From the NCBI RefSeq assembly GCF_014201805.1, contig NZ_JACHFK010000004.1:306056-370055 (forward strand): 64,000 nucleotides of DNA, read 5' to 3'. Below are positions 29,353 through 38,116 of the stretch, in pieces. The notes beneath the pieces are model-generated. The model was not told the origin of the DNA. It saw nothing but the letters and a program-made list of their open reading frames with translations, and made no database searches. Origin of the DNA: Deinococcus metalli (lineage in GTDB: Bacteria; Deinococcota; Deinococci; Deinococcales; Deinococcaceae). Each line of letters begins with the position of its first letter. Within the stretch, counting starts at the first letter, position 1. Made by a program: the position numbers and the translations under genes.

Positions 29353-30351
29353 ATGACCCACTACGGTTTCAACGTTCAGTGGCTGTACTCCAGCGACTCC
29401 ATGGCCGCGCCGCTGCCCCCGGACGAGCGCGCACTGGACTTCATGGCCGCGCACGGCTTCAACTTCGTGCGGCTGCCCACCGACTACCGCTTCTGGACAA
29501 AGGACCACGCGTACACGCAGCTGGACGAGCGGGTGCTTGAGTGCATCGACGCGTACCTCGCCGCGTGCCAGTCCCGCGGCCTGCACCTGAGTCTGAACCT
29601 CCACCGCGCGCCGGGCTACTGCATCAACCGCAACGACCTCGAACGGCACAACCTGTGGGCGGACGACGTCGCGCAGGACGGGTTCCGGCACATCTGGCGC
29701 ACCTTCGCGCAGCGGTACCGGGGCGTGACGCCGGCGGCGCTGTCCTTTGACCTGCTGAACGAGCCGCCCGAGGTCGGCCAGTACGGCATGACCCGCGAGT
29801 CCCACGCCGCCCTGATGCGCAGCGTCGTCGCCGGCATCCGGGGCATCGACCCGGCGCGGCCCATCGTCATCGACGGTCTGGGCGGCGGTCACCTCGCCAT
29901 GCCGGAACTCGCGGACCTGGGCGTCACGCACTCGGGCCGGGGCTATCAGCCCATGTGCGTCAGCCACTGGGGCGCGACGTGGTGGGACGGCTGGCGGCAG
30001 GGCAGCGGACCGCACTACCCCGGCACCGTGTATGGCGGCGTCACCTGGGACCGGCAGGCCCTGCGCGACTTCTATGCCCCGTGGCGCGATGTCCAGGCCC
30101 TCGGCGTGCCGGTGCACATCGGCGAGTTCGGCTGTTACCGCGAGACCCCCAACGGGGACGCGCTGCGCTGGCTGGCCGACCTGCTCGGCGTGTACCGCGA
30201 GTTCGGGTGGGGGTACGGCCTGTGGGAATTCACGGGGAACTTCGGCATCATCGGGCACGGGCGCCCGGACGCCCGGATCGAGCGCGTGGACGGCTACGAC
30301 GTGGATGTGGAGCTCCTCGACCTCCTGAAGGCCGCGCGGGAGACGGCGTGA
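29353..30351 (+). CDS. GH5-family glycoside hydrolase
   Basis: A 332-aa single-domain TIM-barrel enzyme. GFNFVRLPTDYRFW lies near 37, LHLSLNLHRAPGY near 80, the acid/base glutamate in FDLLNEPPE near 136, the WGATWWDGW substrate-site aromatics near 205, and the nucleophile in HIGEFGCYRE near 258. There is no signal peptide, so it probably cleaves imported beta-1,4-linked oligosaccharides. It follows the beta-mannosidase by 124 bases on the same strand and is likely co-regulated. Whether it cuts manno- or gluco-oligosaccharides cannot be read from the sequence. Confidence 0.88.
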   Translation: MTHYGFNVQWLYSSDSMAAPLPPDERALDFMAAHGFNFVRLPTDYRFWTKDHAYTQLDERVLECIDAYLAACQSRGLHLSLNLHRAPGYCINRNDLERHNLWADDVAQDGFRHIWRTFAQRYRGVTPAALSFDLLNEPPEVGQYGMTRESHAALMRSVVAGIRGIDPARPIVIDGLGGGHLAMPELADLGVTHSGRGYQPMCVSHWGATWWDGWRQGSGPHYPGTVYGGVTWDRQALRDFYAPWRDVQALGVPVHIGEFGCYRETPNGDALRWLADLLGVYREFGWGYGLWEFTGNFGIIGHGRPDARIERVDGYDVDVELLDLLKAARETA

Positions 30352-30612
30352 CCAGGCCGGCGCCCCTGACGGCCTCCACCGGTTTCTGACGCCGACTCGA
30401 CCGGACGGTGTATACACTGGAGCCATGTGCCCTGCCCCGCGCCCGAGTTCAGCTCCATCGCCGGCCGGGCCGGCGGAGTGACGGCCGGTGGCGGGCCATC
30501 CGGACGTGCTCCCGGCAGGTAAAGGTGTCGCCGGTCACGCCGGCGAGCTGGCCGGCAGCGCACGCCGCCGCTGGACGGCACAGCACGCTCGCCCCCTGGC
30601 GCGGATGGCCAC

Positions 30613-33552
30613 GTGACCCCAGTGGCCGACGACTTCGAGGGGGTGGCCGCCCGGCAGCGCCGGCTGCTGATGGGATTCGAGGACAGCGGGCTGGCACTGC
30701 TGGCCTTCGACAACGCGCAGCGGCTGGTGTTCATCAACCGGGCGGCCCGAGAGCTGTACGGCGTGGGGCCTGACATCATCGGGGCGCCGGGGTCGTCGCT
30801 GTTCACCTACACGTGGCTCGCGCCGGGCGACGAGGCGGCGTCGGCGGCCGCCCTGCAGGCCGGACACAGCTGGTCGGGGCACGTCCAGCAGCGGCTGCCG
30901 GACGGCCGGACCCTGCGCGTCGAGATCCACGTCAGCGCCACGTATGACGCGCACGGAGCCCGCAGCGGCACGCTCGGGTTCGTCCGCGACATCACGGCGC
31001 TGCACAAGGACGAGCGCCTGATGCAGCTCGTGGTGCACCACCTGCGCGAGATCGTGACCCTGCACGCGCGGGACGGGCAGATGCTGTACACCAACCGGCC
31101 GGAGATCCGCGCCGACACCGCCGAGCTCGCGGACCTGCGCGACCGCAGCGGCTACGACCTCATCCACCCGGACGACCGGGACATGTTCCGCCGCGAGGTG
31201 CACGACCGCGCGCTGCGCGGCGAGGTGGGCCGGACCGAGTGGCGCCGCAGCGAGCCGGGGCACCCGATGGCATGGATGGAGACGCGCGCCACACCCGTGT
31301 TCGGGACCGACGGCGAGGTGCAGTACGTGCTGACCCTCAGCCGCGAGATCAGCGAGCAGCGCGCCCAGGACGAGCGGCTGCGGGTGCTGGAGTCGGCCAT
31401 GCTGAACGCCAGCGACGCCATCGTGATCTGCGGCGTGCCCGAGCGCGCGGGGGAGGACGCTCCGGTGCTGTACGTCAACCAGGGCTTCACGCAGCTCAGC
31501 GGATACTCTGCGAGCGAACTGCGCACCCAGCAACAGGGCCTGCTGCTGGGCGAGCGCAGCGATGCTGCGACCGTGCAGCGCATCCAGGCGGGCCTGGCGG
31601 CCGGCGAGCAGACCGACGCGGTCTACCTCGCCACGGACCGCGCCGGCCGGGCGCTGTGGGTGGACCTGGCCCTCACGCCCGTCACGGACGCTGCCGGGCA
31701 ATTGACCCACTGGATCGGCGTGCTGCGCGACGTCACGCGGGCGCGCCGACAGCTCCTGCTGGAACACGACCGCCGGGACGTGCTGGAACTCGCTGCCGCC
31801 GGCCGGCCCCTGCCGGAGATCCTGGGCGCGATCGTGAGCCTGATCGAGCGGCAGCTGGGCGACGTCACGGCCAGTCTGCACCTGCTGCGCGGAGGCCGGC
31901 TGTACCAGGGGGCGCCCAACCAGCTGCCACCGTCCTACGTACGGGCCACCGAGGGCCTGGAGATCGGTGCCGCCGCGGGCTCCTGCGGCACCGCGGCGTA
32001 TCACCGGCGTTCCGTGGTGGTCGAGGATATTCGCACGGACCCGCTTTGGACCGCCTACCGCCACCTGGCCCTGCCGAACGGGCTGCTGGCGTGCTGGAGT
32101 ACCCCGATCCTCAGCCAGGACCGGAGCGTGCTGGGCACCTTCGCGGTCTACGCTCCGCAGCCGCGCCGCGCCACGCCGGAGGAGGTGCTGCTGATCGAGG
32201 ACACCGCGCGGCTGGCCGCCGTGATCCTGGAGCGGCACCGCGCGCTGGACGACATGCAGCGGCAGGCGCTGCACGACCCGCTCACCACACTGCCCAACCG
32301 TGCGCTGTTCGCGCGGCACCTGCAAGACGCCATCGCCCACTGCCCGCCGGAGCAGCTGGTGGCCGTGGGCGTGCTGGACCTCGACCGCTTCAAGACGGTC
32401 AACGACTCGCTGGGGCACGCGGTCGGCGACGAATTGCTGCAGCTGGTCGCCCGCCGGCTTCAGACCGCGCTGGTGGGCTGGGGTCGCGTGGCGCGCATGG
32501 GCGGCGACGAATTCACGATGATCTTCGCACCGCAACCCGACCGCGAGACCATCGGCACGCTGGCCGAGGCGGTGCTGGCCGCCTTCGGTGAGCCGTTCCT
32601 GGTGGGGAGCCAGGAGCTGTTCGTGCACGGCAGCCTGGGCCTGGCGGTGTACCCAGAGGACGCGGCGCTGCCCGGCGACCTGCTGCGACTGGCCGACACG
32701 GGCATGTATCAGGCCAAGCACCGGCACCTGGGCTGGGCCTTCTGCGAGGTCGGGGGCACCACGCCGGCGGCGCGTGGGGTGGCGCTGGAGGCGGCGCTGC
32801 ACCGCGCCCTGGAGCGCTCGGAACTCAGCGTGCACTACCAGCCGATCGTGGACGCGGCCGATGGGCAGCCGATCGGGGTCGAGGCGCTGCTGCGCTGGAC
32901 CAGCGCCGAGTTCGGTCCGGTGTCTCCAGCAGAACTGATCCCGGTGGCCGAGGAGAGCGGCCTGATCTCCAGCATCGGAGAATGGGTGCTGGCGCAGGCG
33001 TGCCGGGACGTGGTGCGGCTTCAGGAGGTCAGTCCGGGCCTGCGCATGAACGTCAACCTGAGCGCGCGGCAGTTCCACTACCCGCACCTCAGCGCCGCCG
33101 TTCAGCGCGCCCTGGCCGACGCAGCGTGCTCGCCAGACCTGCTGACGCTGGAACTCACCGAGGGCGTCCTGATGGAGCCGGACGCGGCGGCCCGGCTGTC
33201 CGCGCTGCGCGACCTGGGCGTCCGCCTGAGCATCGACGACTTCGGCACCGGCTACAGCTCGCTGAGCTACCTGAAGTGGCTGCCGGTACAGGAACTCAAG
33301 ATCGACCGCAGTTTCGTCACCCTGCTGGGCGCCGAACCGGACGGCGTGGACGCGCAGATCATCCGGACCGTGGTGGGCCTGGGTACCGCGCTGAACCTCA
33401 CGCTGACCGCTGAGGGCGTGGAGACCCCGGTGCAGGCCGACCTCCTGCGCGACCTGGGAGCCGGCGCGCTCCAGGGCTGGCTGATCAGCCGCGCGCTGCC
33501 ATACGACGCCCTGGTGACGTGGCTGCACACCGCCGACCAGCGGGTGAGGTAA
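30613..33552 (+). CDS. PAS-GAF-GGDEF-EAL c-di-GMP signalling protein
   Basis: A 979-aa cytoplasmic protein starting at GTG 30613. Three PAS-type segments occupy about residues 15-385 (for example NAQRLVFINRAARELYGVG and VNQGFTQLSGYSASEL). A GAF domain follows (about 390-545). The GGDEF domain has an intact ARMGGDEF motif near 632. The EAL domain (about 735-975) has GVEALLRW near 755 and DDFGTGYSSLSYL with ELKIDRSF later. Both the cyclase and phosphodiesterase signatures are present, so it may switch between making and degrading c-di-GMP. A perfect 10-bp palindrome, GTGTATACAC, lies about 200 bases upstream (near 30408-30417) in the promoter region. Confidence 0.92.
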   Translation: MTPVADDFEGVAARQRRLLMGFEDSGLALLAFDNAQRLVFINRAARELYGVGPDIIGAPGSSLFTYTWLAPGDEAASAAALQAGHSWSGHVQQRLPDGRTLRVEIHVSATYDAHGARSGTLGFVRDITALHKDERLMQLVVHHLREIVTLHARDGQMLYTNRPEIRADTAELADLRDRSGYDLIHPDDRDMFRREVHDRALRGEVGRTEWRRSEPGHPMAWMETRATPVFGTDGEVQYVLTLSREISEQRAQDERLRVLESAMLNASDAIVICGVPERAGEDAPVLYVNQGFTQLSGYSASELRTQQQGLLLGERSDAATVQRIQAGLAAGEQTDAVYLATDRAGRALWVDLALTPVTDAAGQLTHWIGVLRDVTRARRQLLLEHDRRDVLELAAAGRPLPEILGAIVSLIERQLGDVTASLHLLRGGRLYQGAPNQLPPSYVRATEGLEIGAAAGSCGTAAYHRRSVVVEDIRTDPLWTAYRHLALPNGLLACWSTPILSQDRSVLGTFAVYAPQPRRATPEEVLLIEDTARLAAVILERHRALDDMQRQALHDPLTTLPNRALFARHLQDAIAHCPPEQLVAVGVLDLDRFKTVNDSLGHAVGDELLQLVARRLQTALVGWGRVARMGGDEFTMIFAPQPDRETIGTLAEAVLAAFGEPFLVGSQELFVHGSLGLAVYPEDAALPGDLLRLADTGMYQAKHRHLGWAFCEVGGTTPAARGVALEAALHRALERSELSVHYQPIVDAADGQPIGVEALLRWTSAEFGPVSPAELIPVAEESGLISSIGEWVLAQACRDVVRLQEVSPGLRMNVNLSARQFHYPHLSAAVQRALADAACSPDLLTLELTEGVLMEPDAAARLSALRDLGVRLSIDDFGTGYSSLSYLKWLPVQELKIDRSFVTLLGAEPDGVDAQIIRTVVGLGTALNLTLTAEGVETPVQADLLRDLGAGALQGWLISRALPYDALVTWLHTADQRVR

Positions 33553-33587
33553 CGCCCTGAGCGGTTGCAAAACGCGCCCGGCGCCGC

Positions 33588-34403
33588 TTAGTGGTGGCAG
33601 GACCGTCTGCAACAGGGCGTTGACCTGCTCAGCAGGCTCTCGGGGCCGGTGGTGGGCACTGAGGCGTAGGGCGGCGCGAAACCCTGTTTCAGGCTCAGGT
33701 CGGCATACCACTGCAGGGTGTTGGCCAGACGGGCGTCATCATAGTAGTAGGTGTTGCCCCACAGGCCGTTGTTGAACGTCCATCCGGTCGACACGGCCAG
33801 GGCGCTCCAAGTGTGCTGACCGTAGGGGTCGGAGCCTTCGGTGTAGTTGGCGAGGAAGCCGTACCGCTTGACGTTCCTGGCATCGAAGCTGCTCGATGTG
33901 CCCCGGTTGCCCTTGGTATCGACGCTCAGTTGCGCGATCAGTTTGCCGAAGGTGCCGCCATCCTGCGGATTCCACGTCAGGTTCGCCAGGCTGGCCTCGC
34001 TGACGCCAGCAGCCTTGAGGGCGTCTTTGTTGTAGAACAGCGCGATGGTGTCCCAGTCCTTGGGCAGGCCGTACCGCGCGCCGCCATGCGTCCACAATTC
34101 AGCCAGGCCCTTGTAATAGCCGCTGGTGGACACCTTATCGCGGGCCACGAGTGGAGCGATGTCCACGAGCTGGTTGTTGGCGGCGAAGGTCGGGTACTTG
34201 GCGAGGTGGTCGGCGAAAACATCCGGCGCGTTGCCCGCGACCATGCGCGTCTGCAGGCTGGGCCAGTAGGTGTCCCACGCGGTCTGCTCGATCTTGACGG
34301 TGATGCTGGGATTTTTCGCCGTGAAATCCCTGGCGCACTGCTGGTAACCTGGGAGCTGCGCGGCTTCCCACAGCCAGTTGCGCGACGGCCACAGCCTGAC
34401 GGT
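33588..34403 (-). pseudogene. Truncated sugar-binding protein gene
   Basis: The frame encodes the middle of a family-1 sugar-binding protein. Reading starts at TVRLWPSRNWLWEAAQ right after an in-frame TGA (34404-34406), where a signal peptide should be. It continues through KIEQTAWDTYWPSLQTRMVA and VAGNAPDVFADHLAKYPTF to ASVPTTGPESLL, then runs into an unrelated tail and stops at 33588. Only about 270 of the usual 400 or more residues remain. No transporter permeases adjoin it. Without a signal peptide and C-terminal lobe it cannot work as a binding protein; it is a relic of a lost sugar operon. Confidence 0.75.
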
Positions 34404-34696
34404 TCAGACGACCGGCAGATTCCGCGCTCTCCGTGTGGCTAGCGAGGACGCCACGATCTGACATACCAGTGGGCAAGATCGACCGTGGCTGTGGTCGATG
34501 CCGCCTCGAACCGCAGGGCAACGTCTTGAAGCGCTGCCAGTGCCGACAAGTGCGGCGCTACACCACGGCAGAGCGGCGGTCAGAACCACCACAGGCCACA
34601 ACGAACCATCTTCGAGCCAACCCAATTTCATAATTCTGCACAGACAAAATTTCAGACTTTCGGCGATATGGCGGTGCGTCCTGCTGTACAGTTGAA
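34404..34696. other. Region upstream of the second partition operon
   Basis: About 290 bases without a supported gene. The right end is AT-rich and carries a 22-bp element (34631-34652) repeated after the partition genes at 35644-35665. It should contain the promoter of the 34697 ParA-like gene. Confidence 0.5.
34631..34652 (+). repeat. Partition-flanking repeat, copy 1
   Basis: An AT-rich 22-bp element with core TGCACAGACAAAATT, matching 18 of 22 positions of the element at 35644-35665. It lies 45 bases upstream of the second ParA-like gene. Candidate operator or centromere half of the partition system. Confidence 0.55.
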
Positions 34697-35311
34697 ATGA
34701 TGATCATCACTGTCGCGGGATTCAAGGGCGGCGTGGCGAAGACGACCACGGCCGTGCATCTGGCCGCATTTCTGAACCGGCTTGCTCCGACGCTGCTGGT
34801 GGACGGAGATACCAACCGCAGCGCGTCGCTGTGGGCCTCGCAGGGCGGCCTGCCGTTCACGGTGGTGCCGGAAACGCAGGCCATGAAGTACTCCCGGCAG
34901 TTCGACCACATCGTGATCGATACCGGAGCCCGACCCACCGCCGACGAGCTGCGGGACCTTGTCGGCGGGTGCGACCTGCTCGTGTTACCCACCAATCCGG
35001 AGGCGATGAGCCTGGACGCGCTGCTACAGACCACCGAAGCCCTCCAGAACCTGGGCGGGACCTACCGCATCCTGCTCACGCTGGTTCCCCCAGTACCCTC
35101 GCGCGAAGGCGAGGAGGCGCGCGCGCTATTGACCGCGGAGCGGTTGCCGGTCATGCGGGCCTCTATCCGGCATACGTCGGCTTTCCGCCACGCCAGCGCT
35201 CAGGGGGTGCCGGTGTACGACGTCAAGGGCTCGAAGTCGGCCAAGCTGGCATGGCTGGACTACGAACGGGCAGCCGCAGAAATCGTGACAGCCGCAGGCG
35301 GAAGCGCATGA
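34697..35311 (+). CDS. Small ParA-family partition ATPase
   Basis: A 204-aa ATPase of the short ParA (ParF-like) class without a DNA-binding N-terminal extension. The P-loop is GFKGGVAKTTTAVHLAAFL at residues 8-26, with alanine in place of the usual glycine before the lysine. LLVDGDTNRSASLWA and DHIVIDTGARPT (Walker B region) follow. The stop overlaps the next ATG by four bases. With the 95-aa partner it forms a type Ib partition system, distinct from parAB at 18333-20038. Confidence 0.88.
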   Translation: MMIITVAGFKGGVAKTTTAVHLAAFLNRLAPTLLVDGDTNRSASLWASQGGLPFTVVPETQAMKYSRQFDHIVIDTGARPTADELRDLVGGCDLLVLPTNPEAMSLDALLQTTEALQNLGGTYRILLTLVPPVPSREGEEARALLTAERLPVMRASIRHTSAFRHASAQGVPVYDVKGSKSAKLAWLDYERAAAEIVTAAGGSA

Positions 35312-35595
35312 CCGGCAGCAAGTTCTCGGGCCTGAAGGCCATGCGCGAGAAGCGTCACCAGGAGACGGAGGCACCATCTGTACCTGAAGCCGCTCCCGAC
35401 GTCACGCCAGTGTCCGAACCACCCAAGCGGAAAGTTGGACGGCCACCGGGCAAGCGCTCGAACCCGGAGTACCAGCAGGTCACGGTCCTGCTGCACGGAC
35501 AGACCTACCTGGAGGTGCGCAAGCGCCTGCTGGATCAGCGAACAGAGGTCAGCGATCTCATCAATGATCTCTTGAACGACTGGCTGAACCGCTAA
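35308..35595 (+). CDS. Small partition partner protein (ParG/CopG-like), 95 aa
   Basis: The ATG at 35308 overlaps the ParA-like stop (ATGA). The N-terminal half is basic and disordered, with KRKVGRPPGKRS resembling an AT-hook. The C-terminal half (QQVTVLLHGQTYLEVRKRLL ... DLINDLLNDWLNR) has the strand-helix-helix pattern of ribbon-helix-helix proteins. It most likely binds the AT-rich repeats that flank the operon (34631-34652, 35644-35665) and autoregulates it. A longer frame upstream to 34831 is a shadow of the ATPase gene. Confidence 0.75.
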   Translation: MTGSKFSGLKAMREKRHQETEAPSVPEAAPDVTPVSEPPKRKVGRPPGKRSNPEYQQVTVLLHGQTYLEVRKRLLDQRTEVSDLINDLLNDWLNR

Positions 35596-35628
35596 GGGAC
35601 TGGCCCTGCCAGCCATGCAGCAGGTTCG

Positions 35629-35665
35629 AATTTTGTAGATTTATAGTTTTGCACATACAAAATTA
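35629..35665 (+). repeat. Partition-flanking repeat, copy 2, with inverted repeat
   Basis: This contains the direct-repeat copy 35644-35665 (core TGCACATACAAAATT). It also contains a 9-bp inverted repeat, AATTTTGTA at 35629-35637 and TACAAAATT at 35656-35664, with an 18-nt spacer. It lies 34 bases after the 95-aa partner gene. Likely a centromere-type binding site; the paired arms could also act as a weak terminator. Confidence 0.6.
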
Positions 35666-35970
35666 TCCTTTGCTGCTTGCGGAGTTGACGGTTGGTACGG
35701 CGAAGACAGGGCGACCGACCATCCTGACGCACAAGACAGCTCCCACGCTAGGCGCCAGACTGCGCAGAGAACTACCCTGCGGCTCCTGTATCTGTGAACC
35801 GCGCCGGCCACGTCAGTTCGCACACTCGCCTGGGAATGGACGTCGTCGGTCCCAGATCAACGCCGCATGACCATGCACGGGTAGGCGAGTCCAAACGAGG
35901 GATGCAACCGGCCAACAGCAAAAGTCCGGAACCCAGAAGAGGAGGGGAGAGGGCAATTCTCCGCCTTTCC
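35666..35970. other. Spacer between partition locus and iterons
   Basis: About 300 bases with no supported gene. Frames here are short and lack ribosome binding sites. I see no perfect DnaA box. Confidence 0.4.
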
Positions 35971-36474
35971 CGACGACACACCTGAGCGATTTGGGCTTCC
36001 CGCGTCGACTCTCGCAGCCACCTGCCTGGCTGCGAGCACCGTTTGGGAGGCCAGCGATGTGCCACCGACGACACACCTGAGCGATTTCGGCCCCTCCACC
36101 GACGACACACCTGAGCGATTCGTTGCCCACCATGACGACACACCTGAGTGATCGCCACACCGCATCCAGGCAGAGCTGGCGCAGGCACCGACGACACACC
36201 TGAGCGATCACCCCCGATTTCCGACGACACACCTGAGCGATTGCCTCAAAATCCCGACGACACACCTGAGTGAACGTGCTGCTCAGGCCGACGACACACC
36301 TGAGCGATCCATGTCAGACCCGACGACACACCTGAGCGATCAGCAGCGACACACTTGAGTGGACCCCAACGACACACCTGAGACGTTCCTCGCTTCGCTG
36401 ACGACACACCTGAGCGATTGGAGCCCTCTCACGACGACACACTTGAGCGGTTGCCGACGACACACCTGAGTGAT
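35971..36474 (+). repeat. Iteron array of the replication origin (14 direct copies)
   Basis: Fourteen direct copies of about 20 bp with consensus CGACGACACACCTGAGCGAT. Starts are 35971, 36066, 36100, 36133, 36189, 36222, 36255, 36289, 36321, 36344, 36367, 36399, 36432 and 36455. Seven copies match the consensus exactly; the others differ at one to a few positions, mostly in the last five bases. Spacings are 95, 34, 33, 56, 33, 33, 34, 32, 23, 23, 32, 33 and 23 bases, all near whole helical turns, so bound initiator would sit on one face of the DNA. The array precedes the rep gene by 120 bases. A fifteenth, inverted copy lies after rep. Confidence 0.93.
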
Positions 36475-36593
36475 CGTCCCGATTCTCACCGTCTGGGACA
36501 TGCTTTTTTACGGCAGAGTTGATGATGTCATCAATGTAGTTATTCAAAATAATCCTTTCAAAAGTCGGTATGATTCATCATCAAGGAGGCCGT
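36475..36593 (+). promoter_or_regulatory. AT-rich leader of the rep gene with inverted repeat
   Basis: This 119-base segment is much richer in A and T than its surroundings. It holds the inverted repeat TTGATGA-TG-TCATCAA (36519-36534) and runs such as TTATTCAAAATAATCC. It is well placed to be both the DNA-unwinding element of the origin and the rep promoter/operator. It ends with the ribosome binding site AAGGAGG (36583-36589) four bases before the GTG start. Confidence 0.6.
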
Positions 36594-37949
36594 GTGACGT
36601 CAAAGCTGACCAGGTTCGACGAGCTGAACCTGTCCCGACTCAACCTGATTTCGGCGGTCGATCAGGCCGACACGAATGAGTGGGATGTCACCTTCGAGTC
36701 GCAGGGCCGGATCGTGCGAGTACAATGCGAGGCACTCCCTAAATACGCCGTCCCACACGGCCTGGACAGCGATGTCACCGCTGCCCTGATCAATCTGTTC
36801 ATCGAGCTCGGGGAGCCTGAGGACGGCCGGTTCACCGTGAGCGGAACGACGCTCCTGAAGCTATGTGGATGGCACAACACCGGCAAATACCACGCGATCC
36901 TGCGCAACTGTCTGGAGCGCCTCCATACGTCGTCATACAGCGTCAGCGGAGGATGGCGGGATCATCCCAAAGGGCGATGGACACACGCAAAATTCCACTT
37001 CATCGAATCGCTCGATTTCAGTTCCAGCGACCGCAGCGGCGCCTTCGACGAACGGACCATGATTTCCGGCCGCCTGGCAGACGCGATTGTCGCCAGCATC
37101 CGCAGCGGCTACGTCAAGCCGCTGGATACGGAATTCATGCTGTCCCTGTCGCGCCCACGCACACGTGCCCTCTACCGCATCCTGGACGGAGCGCGCTTCG
37201 ATCCACAGAATCCTGAACAGCCCCTCGACACGCTGGACGTCAACCTCATCGAGTGGGCCGACCAGTGCAAGATTCCCAGTACCGTGCCCGGCAACATCCG
37301 CCGGGCGCTCTCGTCTCCGCACGATGAGCTCGTCAAACGCGGCTACCTGCGCTCCGTCACCGTGACGGGCCGTGGTAAGGAGCAGCAGATTCGCTACGAA
37401 TTCGTCCGCGAGTTCACACCCATGGACGCTGTCCTGGCGCGGCGGTTCCGCACATACGGCGTGGCGGACGGCGTGGCCCGGAAACTGGTGCGCGAGCACG
37501 GCCGGGCCTTCCTGATCCAGTGCATGGACCGCTTCGACGTGCTGGTGCGTGACAACGTCCTGGTCGTCAAGAAGTCCAAGGCGGCCGCCCTGATGCACCT
37601 GATCGCGCATCCCGACGAGTATCCCTATCCGGCCGCGAAGGCGGCGGCACCCGCGCTGCCCGCACAGGGCCGCAAGGCTGCCCGCATGGAACCCCTGCTG
37701 GAGATGCCGAGCATCGCAGACGAATTTCGGGATCTTCCCGCCGATCAGGTCGCGGAAAAGGCCATCAGCCGGCTGAATTTCCATTACCGGCGCCTGCTCG
37801 ACGTGAGCGATCTCGATCTGCTCCGGCAAGCTGTGCTGGACGGTGAAATGGACGTGGTCAAGCTTCTGGAGGACGCGATGGCTGCAGTGGCGAAACTCCA
37901 GAAGGACGAGTTCGCCCGCGAGCTGAAATGGCGTCTGGGAAAGCTCTGA
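36594..37949 (+). CDS. Plasmid replication initiator protein
   Basis: A 451-aa protein of the RepA-type initiators found on Deinococcus plasmids. The N-terminus reads VTSKLTRFDELNLSRLNLIS, followed by two winged-helix-like regions (TTLLKLCGWHNTGKYHAILR near 85, and later LSRPRTRALYRILD with NLIEWADQCKIP). The GTG at 36594 is chosen because a perfect AAGGAGG ends four bases before it; the upstream ATG at 36570 has none. It should bind the iterons immediately upstream to open the origin. GC is lower than in the metabolic genes. An inverted iteron lies nine bases past its stop. Confidence 0.88.
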   Translation: MTSKLTRFDELNLSRLNLISAVDQADTNEWDVTFESQGRIVRVQCEALPKYAVPHGLDSDVTAALINLFIELGEPEDGRFTVSGTTLLKLCGWHNTGKYHAILRNCLERLHTSSYSVSGGWRDHPKGRWTHAKFHFIESLDFSSSDRSGAFDERTMISGRLADAIVASIRSGYVKPLDTEFMLSLSRPRTRALYRILDGARFDPQNPEQPLDTLDVNLIEWADQCKIPSTVPGNIRRALSSPHDELVKRGYLRSVTVTGRGKEQQIRYEFVREFTPMDAVLARRFRTYGVADGVARKLVREHGRAFLIQCMDRFDVLVRDNVLVVKKSKAAALMHLIAHPDEYPYPAAKAAAPALPAQGRKAARMEPLLEMPSIADEFRDLPADQVAEKAISRLNFHYRRLLDVSDLDLLRQAVLDGEMDVVKLLEDAMAAVAKLQKDEFARELKWRLGKL

Positions 37950-37957
37950 GCGTTCAA

Positions 37958-37977
37958 ATCGCTCAGGTGTGTCGTTA
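37958..37977 (-). repeat. Inverted fifteenth iteron after rep
   Basis: Read on the minus strand this is TAACGACACACCTGAGCGAT, 18 of 20 matches to the iteron consensus, and it lies just after the rep stop in the opposite direction to the main array. It could serve in copy-number control by handcuffing with the main array. Confidence 0.8.
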
Positions 37978-38116
37978 GCGCGGTCTGACCACGGCGGACG
38001 GTCGCGCGTTCCGGCGGGCACGATCCCGGCACTGCCCACCATGACGGTGAACGCTCGGATTTATCCTCAGGGATGAGCGCGTGGGACGGCACTTCTAGGC
38101 GGGCCGGTGAACGACG

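Noticed and set aside
30535..33711. Minus-strand frame of 1058 codons over the GGDEF-EAL gene
   Set aside because: Antisense to a domain-supported gene; composition is that of a shadow.
35971..36474. Repeat array resembling a CRISPR
   Set aside because: Copies are 20 bp with short, uneven gaps (often 3-14 bases) and lie next to a rep gene; no cas genes. They are iterons.
35813..36547. Minus-strand frames with repeated IAQVCRR or RSGVSSV units
   Set aside because: These repeats are simply the translation of the iterons in various frames.
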